Shown here: piece after piece, positions 1-6,500 of the stretch
Position numbering within the stretch: the stretch's first letter is position 1
Layout of the letters: the number at the start of each line of letters is the position of its first letter
Assembly: GCA_949948825.1 (NCBI GenBank)
Contig: CATLIJ010000143.1
Coordinates: 1 to 6,587 of the forward strand
Direction: 5' to 3'
Source of the DNA: an uncultured Clostridiaceae bacterium
GTDB lineage: Bacteria > Bacillota > Clostridia > Lachnospirales > Lachnospiraceae
Length of the DNA: 6,587 bases
Made by a program: the position numbers and the translations under genes
The notes under the pieces: generated by a model
What the model saw: the letters and a program-made list of their open reading frames with translations, nothing else
Databases searched by the model: none
Told to the model about the DNA's origin: nothing

Positions 1-91
1 AAAGGTCAGGGAAAACGGCGGCATTGGAATCCCCTGCTTTATCTTAGAGGATGGAACTAAGACATTAAATCTGGAGGATGTGTTGAAGTAA
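1..91 (+). CDS. Glutaredoxin-related protein, C-terminal end (partial)
   Basis: The reading frame enters from the left edge (first full codon at 2) and stops with TAA at 89-91. The 29 visible residues include GGIGIPCFILEDGTKTLNLE and end in EDVLK. The pattern G-I-P-C-[FY]-[IV]-x-E-D-G-T-x-T-L is the C-terminal strand and cis-proline region of the short glutaredoxin-like proteins common in Clostridia, which are thiol-disulfide oxidoreductases of the thioredoxin fold in the cytoplasm. The active-site CxxC would lie upstream, outside the window, so activity cannot be judged. No convincing T-rich terminator follows directly. Assignment rests on a short tail, hence moderate confidence. Confidence 0.6.
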   Translation, partial: KVRENGGIGIPCFILEDGTKTLNLEDVLK

Positions 92-147
92 ACCTGCCAT
101 TTACAGAGCGGAAAATTTTAAAAATCCGCACAAAATCGAAGTTTTTA

Positions 148-197
148 CTTTTCTTGTTCAAGTTTCATTACAGTCTATGAAAGTAAACAAGCAAAAG
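148..197. repeat. Imperfect inverted repeat in intergenic DNA
   Basis: CTTTTCTTGTT (148-158) pairs with AACAAGCAAAAG (186-197) with one bulged base, and an inner TTTCA (163-167) pairs with TGAAA (178-182). Together they can form one long AT-rich hairpin just after the glutaredoxin-like gene. It has no U-run, so it is not a standard intrinsic terminator. Its role is unknown. Confidence 0.4.
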
Positions 198-205
198 AGA
201 TTTCC

Positions 206-246
206 ACCTGATAAGACAGAGCTGTAAGGGTTATTCTTTATCAGGT
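206..246. repeat. 9-bp perfect inverted repeat, ACCTGATAA / TTATCAGGT
   Basis: ACCTGATAA (206-214) is the exact reverse complement of TTATCAGGT (238-246), separated by 23 nt. The spacer contains ACAGAGCTGT, which could form a further short stem. It sits between two convergent genes, so it could be a weak terminator, an RNA-processing hairpin or a leftover of a mobile element. No poly-T follows on either strand. Confidence 0.45.
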
Positions 247-266
247 TCAGAGATGGGTTTATTGTT

Positions 267-300
267 TAGGAAAAGAGCCTCTGGGAATAGTCCCAGAGGC
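267..300 (-). terminator. Rho-independent terminator of the Uma2-family gene
   Basis: Read on the minus strand, a perfect 10-bp stem GCCTCTGGGA / TCCCAGAGGC (291-300 with 277-286) closes a 4-nt loop. It is followed by the T-rich stretch TCTTTTCC. It lies 15 nt past the stop codon of the minus-strand gene ending at 315. On the plus strand no T-run follows, so it should act on the minus transcript only. Confidence 0.8.
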
Positions 301-314
301 CATACAGGAGAAGA

Positions 315-872
315 TTACAGCTCCAGCTCTGCAAAGTCAATCCACAGATCATCATAGATATTGGCCTTTATTTTGTCCTGGAGGGTGTAAGCTGTGGTTC
401 TAAATTTGTCTTCTTCCAGGAAATAAACATACACAGACTGATCTATGGGATTTACGATCCAATACTCCCTCACTCCTGCATCGGCATACAGGTTTAACTT
501 TCGGATATAATCATGGCTGGAGGTGGTTGGGGAAATGATCTCCACGATCCAGTCCGGCGCCCCGGTGCAGCCCCGGTCTGTCAGCTTGTCAGGGTCGCAG
601 ATAACGCTTATATCTGGCTCCACCACATTTTTGTCATCTTCGGAAAACAATTTGACAACGAAAGGGGCCGGGTAGACCTCACAAGGGACGTCCTTAGTCC
701 GAAGATAGATGTTGATTTCAGTATTCATAAAATTTAGTATCTTCTGGTGTACTCTGCTGGGAGCCGCCATGTAATAGAGCTGGCCGTCGATTAGTTCGGC
801 CCGGACGTTCTCCGACAGGTTGTAATAATCTTCTTCTGTGTAAATGTTTGTGTGGGCTAATGCTTCTGACAT
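315..872 (-). CDS. Uma2/DUF820 family protein (PD-(D/E)XK nuclease-like)
   Basis: This 185-residue protein is complete and has the usual length for the Uma2 (DUF820) family. The family has a restriction-endonuclease-like PD-(D/E)XK fold, but the biological role of most members is unknown. Visible family marks are AELIDG (about residues 25-30), VVEPDISV with D87 as likely metal ligand, PDWIVEIISP with E111, and RKLNLYADAGVREYWIVNP with K125; all expected acidic and Lys positions are present, so the protein looks intact. The ATG at 872 is chosen because GAAAGGGG lies 6 nt upstream. An in-frame ATG at 947 would add 25 poorly conserved residues and has no good binding site. It is monocistronic, with its own promoter at 1009-1037 and a strong terminator. 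It could be an orphan nuclease or a scavenged element-borne gene, and no partner gene is visible. Confidence 0.88.
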   Translation of the reverse strand: MSEALAHTNIYTEEDYYNLSENVRAELIDGQLYYMAAPSRVHQKILNFMNTEINIYLRTKDVPCEVYPAPFVVKLFSEDDKNVVEPDISVICDPDKLTDRGCTGAPDWIVEIISPTTSSHDYIRKLNLYADAGVREYWIVNPIDQSVYVYFLEEDKFRTTAYTLQDKIKANIYDDLWIDFAELEL

Positions 873-878
873 AGGATT

Positions 879-886
879 CCCCTTTC
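879..886 (-). promoter_or_regulatory. Ribosome binding site that fixes the Uma2-family start
   Basis: On the minus strand GAAAGGGG stands 6 nt before the ATG at 872. The upstream ATG at 947 has only a weak AAAAGG further away, so translation most likely begins at 872. Confidence 0.65.
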
Positions 887-1008
887 TTGGGTGATTATGG
901 GGTTTTGGAGGCAGCAAGAGGAGGGTTATCCCGCTCCATGCGTTCATTAATAGCCTTTTTATGGAAGATTAATAGTGGATATAGGTATTTTTTCTGCCTT
1001 ACTTTGCA

Positions 1009-1037
1009 AGTATAGCATGTTGTAAAATATATGTACA
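1009..1037 (-). promoter_or_regulatory. Promoter of the Uma2-family gene, extended -10
   Basis: On the minus strand a -35-like TGTACA (1032-1037) and a -10 TATACT (1009-1014) are spaced by exactly 17 bp. The -10 has the extended TGn motif (TGCTATACT). Transcription would start near 1002, giving a leader of about 130 nt before the ATG at 872. The -35 hexamer lies inside a palindromic site, so a protein bound there would block RNA polymerase. Confidence 0.6.
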
Positions 1038-1105
1038 TAACAAAAGCACGCAAAATTATGTACATAACTTTGGCTATTATTCATATCGTGCATTATGTAC
1101 ATAAC
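1029..1105. repeat. Three copies of the palindrome TTATGTACATAA(C), likely operator sites
   Basis: The sequence TATGTACATAAC occurs at 1030-1041, and TTATGTACATAAC at 1056-1068 and 1093-1105. The core TTATGTACATAA is a perfect 12-bp palindrome in copies 2 and 3. Centre spacings are 27 and 37 bp, and a weaker relative (ATGTACAA) begins at 1163. Repeated dyad sites overlapping a promoter -35 are typical of repressor operators. The cognate regulator is not in the window. Iterons or element-end sites are alternatives. The rest of the gap to 1197 shows no gene or RNA I can support. Confidence 0.55.
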
Positions 1106-1197
1106 CGATATACTTATATCATCAACAGAGAGGAATACAAAACAACCAAGGTGGACAATAAGATGTACAAGGCCCGGTTCTTTGGCCGCTCCCAGGT

Positions 1198-2020
1198 TCA
1201 GGATGTTGTGCTGGAACAGTTAACAATGACCTCTTCATTCCAGGGGCACAGTTTGCCAAGCTCCGTATCCGTCAGCTTTGTGTCTGGCAGTTTCTCCAGA
1301 AGGTACTTCAAATATTTGTAAATATTCAGCTTATCTGCCCTTGCCATCTCTACCATTGTATAGACCATTGCGCTTGTCTGTGGTCCCTGGGGCGTATTGC
1401 CGAACAGCCAATTCTTTCTCCCCACCGTAAATGAACAGATTCCATTTTCACTCTGATTATTCAATATGCTGCACTTGCCGTCCTCCAGATACGTCATCAG
1501 AAGCTCTTTGTGATTTTGGGCATAGCTCACCACTTTCCCCAAACGCGTCCACGAAATATCTTCTCACATGGACCCAGCAGCAGCACATTTTCACATCCGA
1601 CAGATTATTATATTCCTGGTAGCCGTCTGTTTCAAGGTACCTCTGAAACCCTTTCAGGAATTTTTCCGCGTTGAATTTTGCGCGGATTTCCATATATTTG
1701 TATATAATAAGTCGGAAACAGACCGTCTTCTCCTGTGCGAAACAGCCACATATACGAGTCCGTCTCCGCTTCCCGGTCTGGTTCTTTCAACACCTGGATT
1801 CTCGTTTCATCCGCCATAAGGAATTCCCGCTTTAACATCTCCTGATGGAAATAATCTTACAGCGTCTCCAGATAATTCCCCGCACAATAAATGATCCAGT
1901 TTGCGAGGGTTGCCCTTGAAAAAATCACTCCCATTTGTTAAAAGTCCTGCTCCTGCTGATACAGGGGATGGCATTGGCATACTTCTGATACATAACCCAC
2001 GCAACCACCATATAAGCGTC
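1198..2020 (-). pseudogene. Decayed IS66-family transposase (TnpC/DDE type)
   Basis: Pieces of one IS66 transposase appear in order, read on the minus strand across different frames. They are VMYQKYANAIP (near 1970-1995); LYQQEQDF, a TAA at 1938-1940, then FSRATLANWIIYCAGNYLETL; a second TAA at 1857-1859, then LKREFLMADETRIQVLKE (first catalytic Asp); a frameshift near 1715-1725, then FLKGFQRYLETDGYQEYN (second Asp) and CCCWVHVRRYFVDAF; and a jump near 1540 to LGKVVSYAQN, LNNQSENG and GRKNWLFGNTPQG (third acidic region), ending at CPWNEEV with a stop at 1198. Compared with intact relatives about 75 residues are missing at the 1540 junction. The N-terminal zinc-finger part, the accessory orfs and the terminal inverted repeats are not recognisable. 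The element is certainly immobile. Confidence 0.85.
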
Positions 2021-2124
2021 ATCCCTTGCTTTCAAATAAAAGTCCTCCAATAAAATTTGCGGATAAAGATTCCCAGCCCTCTTCTGCACAATTCTTCTCC
2101 CGGAAGCTTTCCCACTGCCAGCCC

Positions 2125-2245
2125 GTTCAGCATCACATACTCAGGCTTTACCTCCCGGCGAACGATACCGCTCTTGTGCAGGGCGGACAGTCCCTGCAGC
2201 ACCTGCCCGCCGCACCGGGGCGGGGCCGTATAAGCGGCCATACTC
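2125..2245 (-). pseudogene. Relic resembling a Ser/Thr protein kinase catalytic loop
   Basis: On the minus strand the frame over 2125-2205 reads VLQGLSALH followed by KSGIVRREVKPEYVMLN. This matches the alpha-E helix and catalytic loop of eukaryotic-like kinases (L-x-x-L-H-x-x-G-I-V-H-R-D-V-K-P-E-N-V-M-L), with H to R, D to E and N to Y changes that would destroy catalysis. Just upstream, in another frame, GRLYGPAPVRRA (about 2210-2245) resembles the segment that precedes this helix in such kinases, implying a frameshift. No DFG motif follows. The stretch is more GC-rich than its surroundings, which suggests separate origin. An alternative is the N-terminal part of the decayed IS66 transposase, where a V-R-R-E segment also occurs at a similar distance. 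I favour the kinase reading but only moderately. Confidence 0.4.
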
Positions 2246-2263
2246 TTTTCCGCCCCATGTGCA

Positions 2264-2286
2264 TAAAAAAAGAGGCCTGCGCCTCT
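2264..2286 (-). terminator. Rho-independent terminator of the LRR/immunity-like gene
   Basis: On the minus strand AGAGGC (2286-2281), loop GCAG and GCCTCT (2276-2271) form a 6-bp GC-rich stem directly followed by a run of T. It begins 20 nt after the stop codon at 2307. Confidence 0.8.
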
Positions 2287-2306
2287 CTTCGAATGATATA
2301 AGATTT

Positions 2307-3263
2307 TCAGGAAAACTCTGCCCAGGAAATACCAGGATAAAGCTTTCCTGTTTTAGCAAAATAAGCGACGCACTCTGCCGCCAGATTCAGGTCATCCAGG
2401 GCAAAACGTTTCGGCACAGGGCTCTGACCTCCGATTTCAACTGGAGCATCCTCCTCCACACTGTTATATTTATCATTAATCGGCTGAAAACAAATGGCTT
2501 CTCCATCCTCGCCCCACACATTAAACATAGGAGCAGCCCAGCCATTTTCCAAATCCATTGTAAAAAAATCCTCCTCTCCGGATTCATCCAGAGAAAGACA
2601 AAGGGAATTCACATCTCCCTTTCGAACCTTTTTAATTAGCTTATCCACAACAGCCTGAGTGATTTCCCCATTGGTACAGTTCACCCGTCCATAGTCCAGA
2701 TACCGAATAGCAAAGCCCCCGGACACAGGCATATCGCACTCCTGCGGCAGCAATATTTTATAAGAGGGAAAGGTATCCTCCTGATAAAAAGGCTCATCCG
2801 TGGAAACAGAGCAGGATAAAGCATCCAGCACCTCCCCATGAAGCAGCTTTTTCCGGGCAGGAAGTATCAGATATTTCAGCTGATTCAGACCAGACAACAA
2901 GGAACAATCGGTAAATCCTGTGGACTTCAGATCCAGCCGCTGTAAACTGGTCAGCTTTGGAAGAAAAGAAAAATCTTCAATCAGGCCAGAAGGCATTCTG
3001 GAGGGAAATTCCAGCACCTGAAGATTTGTCATCTCTCCCAGCAAACTCCAGTCCTTTTTTCCGGATGTAAGAAAATCCTCAATTAGTGGTGATTTGTTCT
3101 TTTTCCCTCCATTGACAAAACCAGGAAATTTTCTTCCCTCCAGCCGTTTCACCTTCTTCAAATCATAAGGCACTGTCAAACTTTTGGGCGCTATGGAAAG
3201 GTCAATCCAGCGCAGCAAATACGGACTTGCTGCCAAAAGCTTTTCTTCAAATGTCATATCCAT
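2307..3263 (-). CDS. LRR-like protein with Imm1-like C-terminal region
   Basis: This is an intact 318-residue soluble protein without signal peptide or membrane segments. Residues 72-136 carry about three leucine-rich-repeat-like turns: LGEMTNLQVLEF, LPKLTSLQRLDL and LSGLNQLKYLIL. Residues about 230-318 form a second domain containing MFNVWGEDGEAICF, PVEIGGQSPVPKRFAL, AAECVAYFAKTGKLYP and a final W. This acidic-then-GQ-then-helix-then-W layout resembles Imm1-type immunity proteins that neutralise secreted nuclease or deaminase toxins, but I assign it from memory of the pattern, not a search. The start at 3263 is chosen because AGGAGG (3271-3276) lies 7 nt upstream. The longer open frame to 3548 would cross the promoter and the divergent gene. 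The gene is monocistronic, with its own promoter and terminator, and is divergent from the giant repeat gene. No toxin is visible. Function is unknown. Confidence 0.8.
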   Translation of the reverse strand: MDMTFEEKLLAASPYLLRWIDLSIAPKSLTVPYDLKKVKRLEGRKFPGFVNGGKKNKSPLIEDFLTSGKKDWSLLGEMTNLQVLEFPSRMPSGLIEDFSFLPKLTSLQRLDLKSTGFTDCSLLSGLNQLKYLILPARKKLLHGEVLDALSCSVSTDEPFYQEDTFPSYKILLPQECDMPVSGGFAIRYLDYGRVNCTNGEITQAVVDKLIKKVRKGDVNSLCLSLDESGEEDFFTMDLENGWAAPMFNVWGEDGEAICFQPINDKYNSVEEDAPVEIGGQSPVPKRFALDDLNLAAECVAYFAKTGKLYPGISWAEFS

Positions 3264-3293
3264 CACCAAGCCTCCTCTTCCTTTACAACAAGC

Positions 3294-3312
3294 AGCAGCA
3301 TAATCTGCTGCT
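3294..3312 (-). other. Hairpin in the 5' leader of the LRR/immunity-like gene
   Basis: AGCAGCA (3294-3300) and TGCTGCT (3306-3312) are exact inverted copies around a 5-nt loop. The hairpin falls in the mRNA leader between the promoter (3345-3373) and the ribosome binding site (3271-3276). It does not cover the binding site, so a role in mRNA stability is more likely than direct translation control. Confidence 0.4.
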
Positions 3313-3344
3313 TTACCCTTCATCAGAATATATTTAAAATCAGT

Positions 3345-3373
3345 ATAATATGTATATATGTCTAAATTGTAAA
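3345..3373 (-). promoter_or_regulatory. Promoter of the LRR/immunity-like gene
   Basis: On the minus strand -35 TTTACA (3368-3373) and -10 TATTAT (3345-3350) each match the sigma-A consensus at 5 of 6 bases, with a 17-bp spacer. Transcription would start near 3338, giving a leader of about 75 nt. Confidence 0.6.
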
Positions 3374-3376
3374 CGC

Positions 3377-3407
3377 CAATCTGGAAAGCTTTGAAAAAAA
3401 CAGATTG
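3377..3407. promoter_or_regulatory. Inverted repeat between divergent promoters, possible shared operator
   Basis: CAATCTG (3377-3383) and CAGATTG (3401-3407) are exact inverted copies separated by 17 nt. They sit immediately upstream of the -35 boxes of both divergent promoters. Such placement suits a regulator acting on both genes, but half-sites of 7 bp with AT-rich spacing could also arise by chance. Confidence 0.35.
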
Positions 3408-3411
3408 ACCA

Positions 3412-3440
3412 TTGTTTAAGATAACCAGAGATGATATAAT
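3412..3440 (+). promoter_or_regulatory. Promoter of the giant repeat-protein gene, extended -10
   Basis: A perfect -10 TATAAT (3435-3440) preceded by the extended motif TGA is spaced 17 bp from a weak -35 TTGTTT (3412-3417). The extended -10 compensates for the poor -35. Transcription would start near 3447, leaving a leader of about 78 nt before the ATG at 3525. Confidence 0.6.
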
Positions 3441-3507
3441 TGTCCCATACTTTTTATGAAAACAGCACGAAAAACCAGGAACTTGCAGGAAGCAATCAGA
3501 GCATGGG

Positions 3508-3514
3508 AAGGAGG
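3508..3514 (+). promoter_or_regulatory. Ribosome binding site of the giant repeat-protein gene
   Basis: AAGGAGG is a near-perfect Shine-Dalgarno sequence 10 nt upstream of the ATG at 3525. It fixes the start of the long frame, which has no competing start with a comparable site. Confidence 0.75.
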
Positions 3515-3524
3515 ACTCTACATC

Positions 3525-6500
3525 ATGCCCAATCCAGAACAGATTCATCAGCTTCTACAGACTTTAACCACCCTTGAGAGTATTATAATGGATTTAAACC
3601 ATAAAATTCCGGAATTAAACAACTGTATCACCTGCGGAGAATTTATTTCCGGCTTACTGAATCAGGAGCTTCAGTCCAAGCTTCATCAGCTTCATACAAT
3701 TCAGGAGGCATTTGCAATACAATTTACCGACTTGTTGGCAAAACCTTTACCCGCCACAATCAATGCAGCCCGCAGCCAGTTGGAAGAATGCCGGAAAAAG
3801 GCGGAAGCCGCCCAAAAATACCAGGAATCCATCAACTTTTTTATGGCCCTGCATTCAGATGAGGAAACGGTTGAAGTTCTTTTGGAAAGCAGAAAACAGG
3901 TTCTTGCCTCCCTGGATTTTATGAGAATGGAAGAAGCACAGATGAAAGAAGCCGGTGAAATCTATACGCAATTGTTTGAAGCCTTTCAGGAAAAAGATCC
4001 AATACGAAGATTTTCCATTCTATACAGGCTGTCCCCTCATCTGGAAGAACCGATTGCTGCTGAAATCCAGTTTGGGAGATTAAAAGTACTTGACTGTCCA
4101 GCTGCCAAAGAACAAAGTCTGACTCTGGATGATTCATTTGGAGAAAACAAATTTTTCCAGGAAAGCTGCAATGATCAGACACAGGCCAAGCTTTCCCATG
4201 AAGATGGCAAAGTTCAGACACAAACCGGACTTTCCCATGAAAATGACAAAAACCAGACACAGGCCAAACCTTCCCATAAGGATGACAAGATCCGGACACA
4301 AGCCGGACTTTCCCATGAAGGCGGCAAAGACCAGACACAGGCCAATTTTTCTGATAAAGACAGCAGAGACCAGACTCAAGCCAGTTGTTCTCTTAAAAAT
4401 ATTAGAAATTTAACTCAAACCAGTCTTTCCCAGGAAAGAAGCAACCACCAGACCGAATTTAAACTTTCTGATGAAACAGACAAGAATCAGACATTGACCG
4501 AACCTTTCAATGAAATCGGCAGGAATCAGACATTATCTGAACCTTTCGATGAAATCGGCAGGAATCAGACATTATCCGAACCTTTCGATGAAATCGGCAG
4601 GAATCAGACATTATCTGAACCTTTCGATGAAATCAGTAAAAGCCAGACATTATCCGGGCCTTTCGATGAAATCGGCAGGAACCAGACATTAACTGAACCT
4701 TTCGATGAAATCAGTAAGAACCAGACATTAACCAGGCCTTTCAATGAAATCGGCAAAACCCAGACATTATCCGGGCCTTTCAATGAAATCAGCAAGAATC
4801 AGACACGAACTGGCTTTTCTGATAAAAACGAAAAGAACCAGACTCAAACCGGCTATTTTAATAAAAATGAAAGGAACCAAACTCAAACTGAGCCTTTGGA
4901 TGAAAACAGCAGCCACCAGACTCTGACTGGCTTTTCCAGTGAAAATAGCAGCAATCCAGCACAAACCAACCCTTCTGATGAAAACGGCAGCAATCCAGCA
5001 CTGACCAGCCTTTCTGACGAAAATGGCAAAAACCAGGCACAAAACTTTCCCTCCGTCGAAAACGGCAAAGGCCAAAACCAAACTACCGAGGAAACTCCAA
5101 CGGATGAGGCATCGTCTGCGGCTTCCCTTCCTTCCCTCCAGACAGAGGAGGAAGCCATCTGGCAGGCCATTGAAGCAGATCATCCGGAAAATCTTATTAC
5201 AAAAGAAGATACAAGCCTTCTGGAAGTCTGGCTGTCCCCCAAGGCATCGGAAAAGCCAAGAGTAAAAGAGTTTAAAAATGAGATTACCAAACAAAGGGAG
5301 ACCTTTCTTCCCAAACTGGACTGTTTAATCGAAGCCTATGAATGCTCTGGCTATTCCAGAGAATCCATTGCCCTTGGCAGAAATAAAGACATTGGCTATT
5401 ATGATTTTATGACACAAAAATTGTGGCAATCCGGCTATTTAAAAAAATATACCATAAAGCAAACCGGGGAATTTTATACCCTGTCCCCAAAAGGAGACAA
5501 ACTGTTTACTTTGCAGGATGCCCTGTCTTTTATAAGAAAATTCAGCAGAAAAAGGATAGAATCCCCCGCTGGAAAGCAGTACATAGAAGACAACTCCAAC
5601 TCTGCCATTAACCGGCTCCTTTGCCAGAGCGCTTTTGGAAAAACCCTGATCCTAAATCCGGAATACGAATTTCACAGACAGATTGATTGTCTTGGCAGCG
5701 ATTATTTTTTCATGGGCTTCCCTGATGTGATTGAAGATAAAAATATCATCTTTTTAGGTATCACATCCGAAAGCCCTGAACAGTTTAAAGAATTTTACAA
5801 CCACGTAAAAAAATTACCAGAAGATAAAGATTTGTGTATTGTAATTGGACTTACCCGCGAAACAGCCTGCAGTCTGGCAAAATGGATTGCCAAAATATTG
5901 GAGGCAGATGCCCACATACCAGTCTGGTACTGTGCGTATTCAGAAAATGTAATCTATGACCTGACTACCAATGACATCGCCAATATTATGGAGCTGTCAG
6001 AGCATGATTTATTTTCAGAAGAGGAACCGCCTGAAATGACCGCAGCAGACGAATCTGCCACTTCAGCAGAGCCCGCCTGCCCTAATGACAGCGGCATATA
6101 CACACCCGTTTCCTTTCAGGAGGAGCCGAAGCATCCCCCAGCCATAACAGCAGCTCCTTCTGAAAGTGAAAAACAATTCTGGGATTCCATTTATGAGGAG
6201 ATGCTGGCCAACCGGAAATTTTACTGTGCAGCCGCTTATGTGAAGGCTCTCTCCAAAAAGGCTCCTGAGTATCATTCGGTTTACTGCCAGTTAGCCTATG
6301 CTTTAAATGATCCTATGAATAAATGCAGCTATCGTTCTGATACGATTTTTAATGTATTTTACAGCGACGAAAACCCACTGTCTGACTACTATGTAATAGC
6401 TGCAGCAATGAGGAATTACTTTTTAAATCAGTTCAGCTATGACTATTCCCTGCCCCAGCTGCAGACCGTGCTTTCCGGAAACCGTATTTTACGGAGAGAA

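Noticed and set aside
108..129. GCGGA / TCCGC hairpin as terminator of the glutaredoxin-like gene.
   Set aside because: The stem is only 5 bp around a 12-nt AT loop, and the next T-run is about 12 nt away, so it is too weak to call.
513..737. Plus-strand frame opposite the Uma2-family gene.
   Set aside because: It is antisense to a well-supported gene, with no ribosome binding site and no family resemblance.
1031..1321. Plus-strand frame beginning at the palindrome array, rich in MYIT repeats.
   Set aside because: Its start is made of the TATGTACATAA repeats and its end overlaps the transposase relic antisense. There is no ribosome binding site and no recognisable protein pattern.
3264..3548. 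N-terminal extension of the LRR/immunity-like gene by 95 codons to an upstream ATG.
   Set aside because: It would cross the gene's own promoter, the divergent promoter and the start of the giant gene. The ATG at 3263 has AGGAGG at ideal spacing.
4173..5069. Regular 39-bp repeat array considered as a CRISPR array.
   Set aside because: The units are contiguous without unique spacers, vary mainly at degenerate or conservative codon positions, and lie in one open reading frame, so they are protein repeats.
3919..5294. Several minus-strand frames of 60-175 codons across the repeat array, with repeated hydrophobic residues resembling membrane segments.
   Set aside because: They are the reverse reading of a 39-bp repeat, which stays open in several frames because its length is a multiple of three. 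They lack ribosome binding sites and lie inside the 1021-codon plus-strand gene.
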